A stretch of 64,000 bases of DNA from Ningiella ruwaisensis (GCF_004798935.1 NZ_RAHT01000004.1:367394-431393), one strand, 5' to 3'; counted from the stretch's first letter, positions 45,568 to 55,095 are shown. Translations and numbers: made by a program. Notes: generated by a model not told the origin, from the letters alone.

Positions 45568-46453
45568 TCACTCACACTCGCGTGAAAATTCAAAGGATGC
45601 GTCAAAACGCATCGGTTGGGCATTCTTCTTAAATGTGGTGTTCACCATTATTGAATTTATTGGTGGTTGGCTAACCAACAGCACCGCTATCATGGCAGAC
45701 GCGGTACATGACCTCGGCGATAGTCTGTCAATTGGCACAGCGTGGGGATTGAACAAGCTTAGCGATAAAGATGCCAATCAAACGTTTTCATATGGATATA
45801 AACGCTTTTCTTTATTGAGCGCGTTGATTAACGGTTTAGTGCTAACGGTCGGCTCTATTTGGATATTGTTTGAAGCAGTCCCTCGTTTAGCAGAGCCTGA
45901 AATGCCCCAAGTAGAGGGGATGTTAGCTTTATCTATTTTTGGTATGGCAGTAAACGGTTTTGCCGCTTATAAACTAAGCGAAGGAACGTCATTAAACGAA
46001 CGAGTGCTAAATTGGCACTTGCTGGAAGATGTTCTCGGTTGGGTGGCAGTATTTATTGTATCCATTGTCTTAATGTTTAAACCTTGGGCGATTTTAGATC
46101 CCATCCTGTCCATCGGCTTTACTTTGTTCATCCTCTTCAATGTGTTTCGTAACCTAAAAGAAACCCTGATGCTATTTTTACAGGCAACGCCAGATGAGGA
46201 GCAAATGTCAAAAATCCGTAACGACTTGCTTGCAAACGATAAGGTAAGCAACCTCCATCATTTTCATATTTGGTCTTTAGACGGAGAGCGAAATGTTATG
46301 ACCGTCCATCTTGTCCTCGAGGGGGAAGTCAGTGTTGAACACATTCAGTCATTAAAGGAGAGCATACAAAGCTCATTAGCAAAATATCATTTTGAACATA
46401 CGACAGTAGAGCTGGAATTTGCCGATGAACAATGTCGTGACGAAGTAAAATAG
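45554..46453 (+). CDS. czcD: CzcD-type CDF zinc/cadmium/cobalt exporter
   Basis: This is a full-length CDF protein of 299 residues with a His-rich N-terminus (HSHNHSHS), six helices, both HxxxD metal sites (HDLGD in helix 2; HLLED in helix 5) and a cytoplasmic C-terminal domain with LHHFHIWSLDG. It exports divalent cations from cytoplasm to periplasm by proton exchange, feeding the CzcCBA pump. It is the third gene of the operon. Confidence 0.94.
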   Translation: MHSHNHSHSRENSKDASKRIGWAFFLNVVFTIIEFIGGWLTNSTAIMADAVHDLGDSLSIGTAWGLNKLSDKDANQTFSYGYKRFSLLSALINGLVLTVGSIWILFEAVPRLAEPEMPQVEGMLALSIFGMAVNGFAAYKLSEGTSLNERVLNWHLLEDVLGWVAVFIVSIVLMFKPWAILDPILSIGFTLFILFNVFRNLKETLMLFLQATPDEEQMSKIRNDLLANDKVSNLHHFHIWSLDGERNVMTVHLVLEGEVSVEHIQSLKESIQSSLAKYHFEHTTVELEFADEQCRDEVK

Positions 46454-46472
46454 GCTTGGTACACTCACAACA

Positions 46473-46850
46473 ATGAAGAATCTAAAACACATAAGTTGCA
46501 TCATAATCTCGCTGATACTCTTTCAGTCGTTTTCTGCTGTGGCGAATTCCTTAGATTTTCATGCAATAGATACCCAACATTTGCGACATGAACACCAGCA
46601 TTCAGAGCACAATCAAGCGTCAAATGATATTCCAACTAAAGAGCTTGGTGAGTCAGCAAAAGCAGATCACCATAACCCTGCCGATTGCCATCATTGTGGC
46701 CACTGCCACGGTACGCATGCGCAGTGGTTAGGTCAGCAAGACATCAACAATCTACAATCCGTGCTATCTATCCACAATTTTAATTATTTGGATGCGATCA
46801 TCGACGCACCCATCAACCGATTACTACGCCCACCCAAAGCACTATCCTAA
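46473..46850 (+). CDS. His/Cys-rich secreted protein with C-terminal RPP motif
   Basis: A signal peptide (1-24) precedes a His-rich region (RHEHQHSEHN), the cluster CHHCGHCHG and a C-terminus ending LLRPPKALS. It belongs with the proteins at 16978, 42708 and 55751. It lies between czcD and czcC, a place sometimes taken by CzcI or CzcE-like periplasmic proteins, so a periplasmic Zn/Cd/Co-binding or modulating role is likely but not shown. Confidence 0.75.
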   Translation: MKNLKHISCIIISLILFQSFSAVANSLDFHAIDTQHLRHEHQHSEHNQASNDIPTKELGESAKADHHNPADCHHCGHCHGTHAQWLGQQDINNLQSVLSIHNFNYLDAIIDAPINRLLRPPKALS

Positions 46851-46921
46851 TATCGCTTTTGATAGTGTCGCGTTGAAGACTCTCGCGACGCTGAATATTG
46901 ATAAATTATTAGGATGTTCTA

Positions 46922-48349
46922 ATGAAAATGTTTCCTATTTTTGTGCATGTACGCGCCATTGCGTTTGCTTGCGCATTGGGCTTAACGTTGAGCCCACTTG
47001 CCGCTCAAGCGGCACAAACTAATCGCTATATAGATGAAGGTGTTCAAGCGCCTGTGCGAGAAACGCTGAGCCTTGAAGATACGGTAAGACTTACACTTGC
47101 CAATAATCCAAGTTTGTATGAGTTTGAATTTAGACAGCGAGTAATAAACGGAGAATCAAAAACCGCCGCGCTTAAACCCGCATTGAACGCTGGGATTGAA
47201 CTAGAGAACTTTATGGGAACCGGCGAGGTGTCGGGCATTAAGGAGCTTGAAGTCAGTTTGACCTTGTCATCTGTACTACAGCTCAACGACAAGCCTAGCG
47301 CAAGGTTGAATGTACTCTCTGAGCGTAAAATACAACAAGAAGTGGAAAAGAAAATACGCACACTAGATGTCCTCGGCGAGCTGAATCGTCGTTACATCAA
47401 AGCACTCGTATTGCAGGCCACCTTAGACGTGCAAAACGACGCACAGACACTTGCACTCTATACCTATAACGCAGTTGCTAAGCGGGTTGATGCAGGCGCG
47501 TCACCATTGCTAGAGCAAAAACGCGCCCAAGCCGCGCTAGCCCAAGCAAAACTCGATGTTAAATTGGCTCAAGAAAGTCTTCAATTTGCATTGCGCAGTC
47601 TTGCCATCATGTGGGGCGAACAAACGCCCACTTTTAAGCGAGTGGAAGGTCAACTTTTTGCGTTTCAAGACATTGGCTCATTCGAGACGCTTTCGACCGC
47701 TATCCAAAGCAGTCCGCATATAGACCTGTTTGCAAAACAAAGCCGCGTTCAAGCGGCGCAGCTTAGATTAGTGCAAGCCAATAATCGAGCTGACATTGAA
47801 TGGTCAGCCGGTGTTCGGCGAATACAAGGTATTGATGAAACCGCTTTTACAGCTGGGATCAGCATGCCATTGTTTCAACAAAAACGAAATCTAGGCGAAT
47901 ACGAGGCGCAAAAGGCACGCCTTGATGCAATAGCACTGCAAAAACAGAGTAATGTGCGCAGTCTTTTACATTCAGTTAATCAGGCTTTAGGGGAGCACAC
48001 TCGCGCATTACTAGAGGTCGACGCTATTCAACAAACCGTAATGCCGCCTCTTAAAGAAGCCTTAGATTTAGTCGAAAGCGCTTATTTAGATGGCAGATTT
48101 AGCTATTTGGAATGGGTATCTACTCGACAAGAATTCTTAAATACACGCCTAACATTAATTGAGGCAGCGTCTCAAGTGCACCTAAGCAAAACTGAAATCG
48201 AAACGCTTACCGGTCTTGCACTTAAAGCTCCACAAAGCGGTACTGCAAAAACTGATACTGCAAAGAGCAATGCTTCCAAAAAGCTAGAGCACAACATCAC
48301 TATGCAGCAGCCATCAAACATTTCGATAAGAAGTAACGATCATGAATAA
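46922..48349 (+). CDS. czcC: CzcC-like outer membrane factor
   Basis: A signal peptide (about 1-30, ending AAQAAQ) and two TolC-type helical repeats (LSLEDTVRLTLANNPSL; YLDGRFSYLEWVSTRQEFLN) identify the outer-membrane component of a CzcCBA pump. The 475-residue protein has a Lys/Thr/Ser-rich C-terminal extension. The paralogue at 56195-57514 is similar throughout except that tail. It overlaps czcB by 8 bases. Confidence 0.92.
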   Translation: MKMFPIFVHVRAIAFACALGLTLSPLAAQAAQTNRYIDEGVQAPVRETLSLEDTVRLTLANNPSLYEFEFRQRVINGESKTAALKPALNAGIELENFMGTGEVSGIKELEVSLTLSSVLQLNDKPSARLNVLSERKIQQEVEKKIRTLDVLGELNRRYIKALVLQATLDVQNDAQTLALYTYNAVAKRVDAGASPLLEQKRAQAALAQAKLDVKLAQESLQFALRSLAIMWGEQTPTFKRVEGQLFAFQDIGSFETLSTAIQSSPHIDLFAKQSRVQAAQLRLVQANNRADIEWSAGVRRIQGIDETAFTAGISMPLFQQKRNLGEYEAQKARLDAIALQKQSNVRSLLHSVNQALGEHTRALLEVDAIQQTVMPPLKEALDLVESAYLDGRFSYLEWVSTRQEFLNTRLTLIEAASQVHLSKTEIETLTGLALKAPQSGTAKTDTAKSNASKKLEHNITMQQPSNISIRSNDHE

Positions 48350-49289
48350 ATTTACTCAATTAAAAACATTCACAATATTAAAAGTACTCGTTTTAAGCGT
48401 CACGCTAATGATGATACACGGGACGGTAATCGCAGGGGACAAACAAGCAGGCGGTGATTCTCATGCGGACGATAAACACGCTGGTGAAGTCGTTACGATG
48501 AGTGATGAGACGGCTGTGAAAAATGGGATTACCACCACAAATGTCATCGCTGGCGACATTTCACTTTCGACCACACTCTATGGCCGAATAAGTGCAGATC
48601 CAGGTTCATTGAGTCATATCAGAGCGCGTTTTGACGGTGTGATCAAAGATGTCAAAGTCAATATTGGCGACACAGTTAAAAAAGGGGATGTTTTAGCGGT
48701 CGTAGAATCAAATGAGAGCTTAAAAAGCTACTCGATTGTTTCTCCCTTTGATGGCAACGTAATAGCGCGGCATGCCAATAATGGTGAGTTATCAAACGGG
48801 CAAGTGCTTTTTTCATTAGCCAACTATAAGAATGTGTGGGCACAGTTAACCGTGTTCTCGCAGCACCTCTCCAAAATAAAGGTAGGACAAGCTGTTGAAT
48901 TAAGGCATGCAAACTTTGAGCAGCTATCTGAAATTGCTTACCTCACACCATCTGCCGATAGTAGTCCGCATTCGCTTGCCAATGTCACTGTTGACAATAG
49001 TAGTGGCTATTGGCCATTAGGCACCTTGGTAAAAGCGCAGGTAACCACTGCCACTAAGACCGTAAGTCATATGGTGCCTGTTACTGCCGTGCAAGAGTAT
49101 GAAGACAAGCAAGTGGTATTTGTTAATCATGATAATGAATATAAACCACGCCCTGTGCAGCTTGGTGTGACCGATGGTCGCTTTATTGAAGTCATAAGCG
49201 GCATTGAAATAGGTGAGCGTGTGGTGGCTACCAATAGTTACCTGATCAAAGCAGATTTGGAAAAATCGGAGGCCGGTCATGACCATTAA
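48342..49289 (+). CDS. czcB: CzcB-like periplasmic adaptor
   Basis: This membrane-fusion protein has an N-terminal signal/anchor, a His/Asp-rich start (GGDSHADDKHAGE), the lipoyl halves (DPGSLSHIRARFDGVIKDVKVNIGD and YSIVSPFDGNVIARHANNGE) and a barrel domain. At 315 residues it is shorter than the C. metallidurans CzcB because the helical hairpin is reduced. It joins CzcA to CzcC. A His-containing end (EAGHDH) closes it. Confidence 0.92.
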   Translation: MNKFTQLKTFTILKVLVLSVTLMMIHGTVIAGDKQAGGDSHADDKHAGEVVTMSDETAVKNGITTTNVIAGDISLSTTLYGRISADPGSLSHIRARFDGVIKDVKVNIGDTVKKGDVLAVVESNESLKSYSIVSPFDGNVIARHANNGELSNGQVLFSLANYKNVWAQLTVFSQHLSKIKVGQAVELRHANFEQLSEIAYLTPSADSSPHSLANVTVDNSSGYWPLGTLVKAQVTTATKTVSHMVPVTAVQEYEDKQVVFVNHDNEYKPRPVQLGVTDGRFIEVISGIEIGERVVATNSYLIKADLEKSEAGHDH

Positions 49290-49349
49290 TGCCTCAATAC
49301 AACCCGAATATACATGTTTGCCACTGCAAGGCTTTAAAGGTGGCTTAAC

Positions 49350-52300
49350 ATGCTAGCTTCCATTATTCGCACCGCAATAGACAGGCGCGGTATATTTTTG
49401 ATGCTGAGTTTTTTAGTCATTGGTTTTGGCTTATTTAGTTATCAAAAGCTGCCTATTGACGCCGTACCCGACATCACCAATGTCCAAGTACAAATTAATA
49501 CACAAGCAACTGGTTATTCGCCGCTCGAAACTGAACAACGCATCACCTTTTTGGTAGAAAACGCTCTAGCGGGTTTACCAAACTTGGATTATACCCGTTC
49601 ACTATCTCGTTATGGCTTGTCTCAAGTGACCGCCGTATTTGAAGAAGGCACCGACCTGTATTTTGCCAGAAACCTCATTAATGAGCGCATAGGCATTATT
49701 AAAAGTCAGCTACCAGAGGGTATTGAGCCAGAGATGGGACCGATTGCCACCGGTTTGGGTGAAATCTACATGTACACGCTCAGCGTTGAGCCGGGCACAT
49801 TAACATCCGATGGCAGAGACTTTGATGCGATGGCTTTAAGAGAGTTGCATGACTGGGTGGTAAAGCCACAACTCGCGTTAGTAAAAGGTATTACCGAAGT
49901 TAACGCCATTGGCGGCTTTACCAAGCAATATCATGTGAATCCTGATCCTCAACGTATGCTTAATTATGGTGTGAGCACTGACGATCTGCTGCGAGCATTG
50001 AGGCGCAATAATGCCAATCAAGGTGCGGGATATGTTGAACGCAACGGTCAACAAATACTGGTGCGCTCTCAAGCGCAACTGGCCACAATTGAAGATATTG
50101 GTAATGTCGTGGTGACACTCGCTAACCAGTCTCCAGTGACCGTGAACGATATTGCCGACGTCGCTATTGGCAAGGAGCTTCGAACGGGGGCTGCGACACG
50201 AGAGGGTAAGGAAACCGTGTTAGGCACTGCCATGATGCTCATTGGTGAGAATAGTCGTGCCGTGGCCTTGGCAGTGGCTGAAAAAGTGGATGAAATCCAA
50301 GCTAGCTTGCCCGAAGGTGTGGTAATAGAAACTGTTTACGATAGGACCGCACTGGTTGATAAAGCCATCAACACCGTTCGCAAAAACCTTGTTGAAGGCG
50401 CATTGCTAGTGATTGTGGTGTTGTTTCTGCTGCTTGGCAATATAAGAGCAGCCATTATTACCGCAGCTGTGATACCGCTGGCGATGCTCGCCACAATAAC
50501 AGGGATGGTGCAAACAGGCGTTAGCGCAAACTTAATGAGCTTAGGGGCACTAGACTTCGGGTTAATTGTGGATGGTGCAGTCATTATTGTTGAAAACTGT
50601 ATCAGGCGATTAAGTGAAGCGCAGAGGCGAACCGGCTCAGTGCTGCCCATCAAGGAAAGGCTCGAAGTTGTGTATGAAGCAACCAATGAGGTTATACGGC
50701 CGAGTCTGTTTGGCGTGATGATTATTACAATCGTGTATATCCCCATTTTCAGTTTAACAGGGGTAGAAGGGAAGATGTTTCACCCGATGGCAGCCACCGT
50801 CATCTTGGCATTACTTGCTGCGATGGTGTTCTCAATCACTATTGTGCCAGCAGCCGTTGCGATGTTTATGTCGGGTAAAGTCAGTGAAAAAGAGAGTCCA
50901 ATCATAGTGGGGGCGAAATCGGTCTATCGTCCTGTTCTGTTATGGGCGCTGAAGCTACGTTGGTTGGTAATAGGCTCAGCGACATTATTGGTTATTGTGA
51001 GCGTTTGGCTAAGCATGCGTCTTGGCTCTGAATTTATACCTCAACTGGATGAGGGTGATATTGCCTTGCACGCTATGCGAGTGCCCGGCACTGGCATTGA
51101 GCAGGCTGTGGATATGCAAAAAAGGCTTGAAGACGTCATTATGCAGTACCCACAAGTGAGCACTGTCTTTGCTAAAACGGGCACGGCAGAAGTTGCCACC
51201 GATGCGATGCCGCCCAATGTTACCGATACCTTTGTAATGTTGAAACCTATCGACCAATGGCCAGATCCTACTTTATCCAAAGTCGAATTTGTTGAGCAAA
51301 TGGAGCGTGAGCTTCAAAACGTGCCCGGCAATAATTACGAGTTTACTCAACCTATACAAATGCGGTTTAACGAATTAATTAGTGGCGTTAGAGCTGATTT
51401 GGGGATAAAAATCTATGGTGACGATTTAGATAAACTGCGCGATTCGGCCGGTGATATATTAGCGGTACTGCAAGATATACCCGGGGCAGCGGATGCACGC
51501 GTTGAGCAAGTTGATGAGATCCCTATCTTTACTGTGAACCCCAAACCTTATGCTTTAGCGCGTTATAATTTGGATGTCACTGATCTGCAAACATGGTTAA
51601 GCGCATCGGTTGGCGGCAAAGAAGCAGGCTTGATATTCGAGGGCGACAGGCGATTTGAGATAGTGGTGCGCTACTCAGAGGATATTCGCAATAATCTTGA
51701 TACGCTAGGCACTATACCCATTATGACGGGGGATGGTAATTATGTGCCGATAGCAGAGGTTGCAACACTTGAATATGCCAGTATACCCAGTCAAATCAGC
51801 CGAGAAAACGCCAAGCGCCGTATTGTGGTGACAGCCAATGTAAGAGAGCGCGACCTAGGCTCGTTTGTTACTGAAGCAAAAATGCAAATAGCAGAAAATG
51901 TTGTATTACCAAGTGGTTATTGGGTCGATTATGGCGGCACGTTCGAGCAGCTTGAAAGTGCGAGTCAGCGATTGAGCCTTGTTGTCCCAGCGACGCTTTT
52001 CTTAATTCTTGCATTGCTAGTCATTGCCTTTGGTTCGGTGAAAGATGCACTGATAATTTTCACTGGCGTGCCTTTAGCATTAACAGGTGGCGTTTTTGCG
52101 CTATGGATGCGAGACATGCCCTTGTCTATATCAGCAGGCGTCGGTTTTATAGCGCTATCTGGCATTGCTGTGCTTAACGGTTTGGTTATGTTGTCGTTTA
52201 TCCGCCAAAGACTAGAAGAAACAGGAGAGTTAATTAATTCTATTGTTGATGGTGCATTAACACGCTTGCGGCCGGTACTGATGACGGCATTGGTTGCTAG

Positions 52301-52460
52301 CCTTGGTTTTGTGCCAATGGCGCTGAATGTCGGGACGGGAGCAGAAGTACAGCGTCCATTGGCGACAGTGGTCATTGGCGGAATAATTTCGTCTACTTTA
52401 CTGACATTGATAGTATTGCCTGTTTTATATCGACTTGTGCACGACAGAAAACTTAAATAA
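49350..52460 (+). CDS. czcA: CzcA-like divalent-metal RND pump
   Basis: The 1036-residue RND pump has the transmembrane-4 motif DFGLIVDGAVIIVEN with Asp402, Asp408 and Glu415 in the same positions as C. metallidurans CzcA, which marks the divalent (Zn/Co/Cd, HME1-like) type and separates it from the CusA-like pump at 21145. It begins PIDAVPDITNVQVQIN as in the family. It is the last gene of the first divalent-metal operon and is followed by a hairpin. Confidence 0.95.
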   Translation: MLASIIRTAIDRRGIFLMLSFLVIGFGLFSYQKLPIDAVPDITNVQVQINTQATGYSPLETEQRITFLVENALAGLPNLDYTRSLSRYGLSQVTAVFEEGTDLYFARNLINERIGIIKSQLPEGIEPEMGPIATGLGEIYMYTLSVEPGTLTSDGRDFDAMALRELHDWVVKPQLALVKGITEVNAIGGFTKQYHVNPDPQRMLNYGVSTDDLLRALRRNNANQGAGYVERNGQQILVRSQAQLATIEDIGNVVVTLANQSPVTVNDIADVAIGKELRTGAATREGKETVLGTAMMLIGENSRAVALAVAEKVDEIQASLPEGVVIETVYDRTALVDKAINTVRKNLVEGALLVIVVLFLLLGNIRAAIITAAVIPLAMLATITGMVQTGVSANLMSLGALDFGLIVDGAVIIVENCIRRLSEAQRRTGSVLPIKERLEVVYEATNEVIRPSLFGVMIITIVYIPIFSLTGVEGKMFHPMAATVILALLAAMVFSITIVPAAVAMFMSGKVSEKESPIIVGAKSVYRPVLLWALKLRWLVIGSATLLVIVSVWLSMRLGSEFIPQLDEGDIALHAMRVPGTGIEQAVDMQKRLEDVIMQYPQVSTVFAKTGTAEVATDAMPPNVTDTFVMLKPIDQWPDPTLSKVEFVEQMERELQNVPGNNYEFTQPIQMRFNELISGVRADLGIKIYGDDLDKLRDSAGDILAVLQDIPGAADARVEQVDEIPIFTVNPKPYALARYNLDVTDLQTWLSASVGGKEAGLIFEGDRRFEIVVRYSEDIRNNLDTLGTIPIMTGDGNYVPIAEVATLEYASIPSQISRENAKRRIVVTANVRERDLGSFVTEAKMQIAENVVLPSGYWVDYGGTFEQLESASQRLSLVVPATLFLILALLVIAFGSVKDALIIFTGVPLALTGGVFALWMRDMPLSISAGVGFIALSGIAVLNGLVMLSFIRQRLEETGELINSIVDGALTRLRPVLMTALVASLGFVPMALNVGTGAEVQRPLATVVIGGIISSTLLTLIVLPVLYRLVHDRKLK

Positions 52461-52473
52461 AGGAGAAGAGAAC

Positions 52474-52502
52474 GGCAGATGTATTTAAAAAAGACATCTG
52501 CC
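52474..52502 (+). terminator. Hairpin after first czcA
   Basis: GGCAGATGT (52474-52482) and ACATCTGCC (52494-52502) are perfect 9-bp arms around an 11-base A/T loop, 13 bases after the czcA stop. No T run follows, so termination may be partial. Confidence 0.5.
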
Positions 52503-52718
52503 ATGCTAACACTGTGATATCAGGCTCTATATAGGCGACTTTAGGGTGTGACTGAGCATGACGACCAAGGGGTTGTGTCGTTTATACCGTTCGCTATTGT
52601 CGAATTGCCATCATCAGTTATTGTTGATGCTCGTGATGAATTTATGCAAACTCGGTATAAATTATGATTTGATGCTATTTTTTGTTTAGTAAGTGAGTCA
52701 AACTATTTAGGGCTTTAT

Positions 52719-53120
52719 ATGTACACAATAAGTAAACTCGCAAAAGAAGCAAATGTGGGTGTAGAGACTATTCGGTTCTATGAAAAGAAGGCCTTGTTGC
52801 AGCAACCGATAAAACCATCTCAAGGTTACAGACAATATACTCCGCAAGCACTTTCAAGGGTGTTATTTATCAAGCGTGCTCAACACTTGGGTTTTACGTT
52901 GGCTGAAATATCGTCATTATTGGTATTAAGTAACAGCAATTGTGAAGAAGTGCAGTCCCTTGCTGAACATAAACTGGATGTGATTGAAGAGAAGTTGAAA
53001 GACTTAACGCGTCTTAAAGGCAGTCTTGAATCCCTCGTATCAGACTGTAAAAATAATTCGAATAACAAAATTTGTCCCATTATCGAATCACTCCAGCCAT
53101 CAAATAAAACTAACACTTGA
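52719..53120 (+). CDS. merR: Mercuric resistance regulator MerR
   Basis: The 133-residue MerR has the N-terminal HTH (ISKLAKEANVGVETIRFYEKKALL) and the three Hg(II) ligands Cys75, Cys110 and Cys119 with the spacing of mercury MerR. It is transcribed in the same direction as merT, not divergently as in Tn21. Its stop codon (53118-53120) lies inside the -35 element of the merT promoter. Confidence 0.92.
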   Translation: MYTISKLAKEANVGVETIRFYEKKALLQQPIKPSQGYRQYTPQALSRVLFIKRAQHLGFTLAEISSLLVLSNSNCEEVQSLAEHKLDVIEEKLKDLTRLKGSLESLVSDCKNNSNNKICPIIESLQPSNKTNT

Positions 53121-53148
53121 CTCCGTACCTAAGTACGGGAGTTATGCT
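53117..53148 (+). promoter_or_regulatory. MerR-type promoter for merTP
   Basis: TTGACT (53117-53122) is followed by the dyad CCGTAC-CTAA-GTACGG and a -10 at about TATGCT (53143-53148), giving a 19-20 bp spacer. The dyad is the classical mer operator core. The -35 overlaps the merR stop codon. Confidence 0.88.
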
Positions 53149-53167
53149 TTAGACAGTTTGAATAAAA

Positions 53168-53524
53168 TTGCTTAATAAAATGGTAAAAAGTAGTCAGGTA
53201 TCTATCTTAGGAGGTCTTGCCGCGGCAATCGGTGCAAGTGCATGTTGCGCGGGGCCGCTTGTACTTCTTTTGTTGGGCATTAGCGGAACGTGGATCAGCT
53301 ATTTAACGCTTTTAGATCCTTATCGACCTATTTTCATTTTTGTCGTAGTGGTTTTATTTGGATTAGCTGGGTGGAAAACTTATCGCCCATTGAAAGAATG
53401 TGCGGAGGGTGAGTTGTGCGCAAGCCCTAAAGTAAGAGCGCGGAGAATAGTAATTTTTTGGTCTACCGCGCTGTTGGCTTTTCTTTTTGTCACCAGTAAC
53501 TACTGGATTATATGGTTAGTATAG
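53168..53524 (+). CDS. merT: Mercuric transport protein MerT
   Basis: MerT carries Hg(II) across the inner membrane. The 118-residue protein has three helices, the vicinal pair Cys26-Cys27 in ASACCAGPL in the first helix, and the cytoplasmic pair in LKECAEGELCASP. The TTG at 53168 or the ATG at 53180 may start translation; no strong ribosome site is visible for either. merP follows 31 bases later. Confidence 0.92.
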   Translation: MLNKMVKSSQVSILGGLAAAIGASACCAGPLVLLLLGISGTWISYLTLLDPYRPIFIFVVVVLFGLAGWKTYRPLKECAEGELCASPKVRARRIVIFWSTALLAFLFVTSNYWIIWLV

Positions 53525-53555
53525 CTACTATCACTGAAATTTAATCGGAGAAAAA

Positions 53556-53831
53556 ATGAAAAAATTATTATTCACGTCATTATTGTTAGTCAGCAGCACC
53601 GTAGCATTTGCTAAAGATATAACCGTTACTTTAGAAGTGCCGTCAATGGATTGTGCTACATGCCCAATAACAGTAGAAAAAGCACTAGAGCGTGTAAAAG
53701 GTGTAAAAGAAGTGGATGTTACATTCGAAAACAAACTGGCTGTCGTGATATTTGACGACGAAGTTACTAGCCCTGATGAGCTAACCAAAGCGACAGAGAA
53801 TGCTGGTTTCCCCTCAAGAATAAAATCTTAA
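53556..53831 (+). CDS. merP: Periplasmic mercury-binding protein MerP
   Basis: The 91-residue protein has a signal peptide (1-19) and one HMA domain with the Hg site MDCATC (Cys33, Cys36). It scavenges Hg(II) for MerT. The ATG follows CGGAGAAAAA. Confidence 0.94.
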   Translation: MKKLLFTSLLLVSSTVAFAKDITVTLEVPSMDCATCPITVEKALERVKGVKEVDVTFENKLAVVIFDDEVTSPDELTKATENAGFPSRIKS

Positions 53832-53878
53832 CTTACTCTCGAATCGCTTTTTTAAAATCAAATTGGGAGCACTATCCT

Positions 53879-54091
53879 TTGTCCGAAACAGAGCTTTTAT
53901 CAATAATTACATGCCCTAAATGCAATTATAGCCAACTAGAGGAAATGCCAACCACTGCGTGTCAATTTTTCTATGAATGCACTCATTGCAAATCAATACT
54001 GAAACCTCTTAGCGGAGACTGTTGCGTTTATTGCTCATATGGAACGGTGCAATGCCCGCCAATTCAAGAAGGTAACAGTTGTTGCAAGTAA
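53879..54091 (+). CDS. GDCCVxC-type heavy metal resistance protein
   Basis: The 70-residue protein has a zinc-ribbon-like pair (CPKC, CTHC) and the family hallmark GDCCVYCSYGTVQCPP, ending CCK. GDCCVxC proteins are found in mer and other metal operons; eleven cysteines suggest cytoplasmic Hg or metal binding. The start is TTG at 53879. It takes the position where merA would be expected, but it is not a reductase. Confidence 0.85.
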   Translation: MSETELLSIITCPKCNYSQLEEMPTTACQFFYECTHCKSILKPLSGDCCVYCSYGTVQCPPIQEGNSCCK

Positions 54092-54209
54092 CTGATGCAA
54101 AAGTAGTTAATTGCTTATATTTTGTAACATTTAGCTAAATGTCCGCGCTCTCGTTATTCATCACTTAGAAACAACATATACCAAAGTCACTTTGTGTTAT
54201 CAGACTGAG

Positions 54210-54467
54210 CTAAGGGGATTGCAACTGATGCAGTATCGAGCATCCTTCAACAGTATGATTGTTGCACGATGATGCAAGTGACGCTAATGACTTTTCTAAC
54301 ATAGCGAGCTCTTTCTGAGCCTCCTGAATGCGAATAAGTTGATTTTGAATCATTTCGTCGATAAAGGCGCAAGAATCGTTTGGGTTATTCTGAACATCGA
54401 GCAGGCGCTTGATGTCTAACACAAATTGCCCAAATCTGACCAGAGCGCTTAACCAAGCAATAGACAT
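54210..54467 (-). pseudogene. Remnant of a CadR-like MerR regulator (N-terminus lost)
   Basis: The open frame encodes the C-terminal half of a CadR/PbrR-type protein: LVRFGQFVLDIKRLLDVQNNPNDSC, a long dimerisation helix, and SSCNNHTVEGCSILHQL, with metal cysteines at the same spacing as Cys77, Cys112 and Cys121 of the protein at 44071. The DNA-binding half (about 55 residues) is missing, replaced at about 54465 by unrelated sequence. In the first operon the regulator is 82 bases from the CDF gene; here about 660 bases separate them, consistent with an insertion or deletion. Confidence 0.72.
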
Positions 54468-54753
54468 ACACTATATACTAATTTGGTACTATCGACTCTT
54501 AGCTGTTAATTTGCACACTATTGCGCCGATACTGGGGTTAAATGAAAAATTGCATGGAGCGAGAGACGGGTTGGCATTAAAAATTGCAGAAGCATTGAAT
54601 CTTGAGGTTTCAGTTGTTTTACTGATTGCCGCTGGAATAGAAGGTACACTTTTCTCCCAGTTAGAAAAAGATATTTATAAACTCGATAATACAGAATTCA
54701 TACAAACGCTAATTATTATTGGACTATCAGCAATCAAACATTCTTCAGATTAG
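54463..54753 (+). pseudogene. Fragment resembling a phage/plasmid DUF3693-type protein
   Basis: The plus-strand frame up to the stop at 54753 contains GARDGLALKIAEALNLEVSVVLLIAAGIEG, which resembles the helical core of DUF3693-type proteins. The open frame formally begins at 54409, but its first codons are the antisense of the regulator remnant, so the true start is gone. It marks foreign DNA at the point where the CadR-like gene is broken. Confidence 0.4.
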
Positions 54754-55064
54754 TTTATTGCGGCGAGCCACATCAAATAGTTTAATATTCCTAAGCCTCT
54801 GTATTTATTATCCTAATTACAAAATCACAACATTTTCTCAATAGAATATTTCAATGCGTTCAGCTTTGCAATCTGAACTATGACGTTTGACAGATGCTTT
54901 TTTAATTAATGCATAAAGTTTTAACAACCCTTTTTTGATTTAGATCTGCTATCTGTTCGCTTTTATTCAGGCTATCCTCTTTTTTCATGCAAACAAATCA
55001 TTTGAATGCTGCAACCTGTCGCTTTCGTGGCGTCATCAATTATTAAAAAAATTACCCTCCTAGC
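54754..55064. other. Intergenic region before second CDF operon
   Basis: About 310 AT-rich bases between the fragment and the CadR-type promoter hold no gene I can support. No transposon end or long repeat was found by eye. Confidence 0.3.
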
Positions 55065-55095
55065 TTGACCCTATACCAAGTATAGAGTTTATACT
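55065..55095 (+). promoter_or_regulatory. MerR/CadR-type promoter for the second divalent-metal operon
   Basis: TTGACC and TATACT are separated by a 19-bp spacer identical to that of the first operon (CTATACCAAGTATAGAGTT). The local regulator gene is broken, so the protein at 44071 is the likely activator. Confidence 0.88.

Noticed and set aside
45357..45777. Minus-strand frames opposite DUF3703 and czcD
   Set aside because: They lie antisense to well-supported genes and lack ribosome sites or recognisable products.
53832..54209. A merA gene or fragment downstream of merP
   Set aside because: The only frame is the GDCCVxC protein; there is no FAD-binding or CxxxxC reductase motif on either strand.
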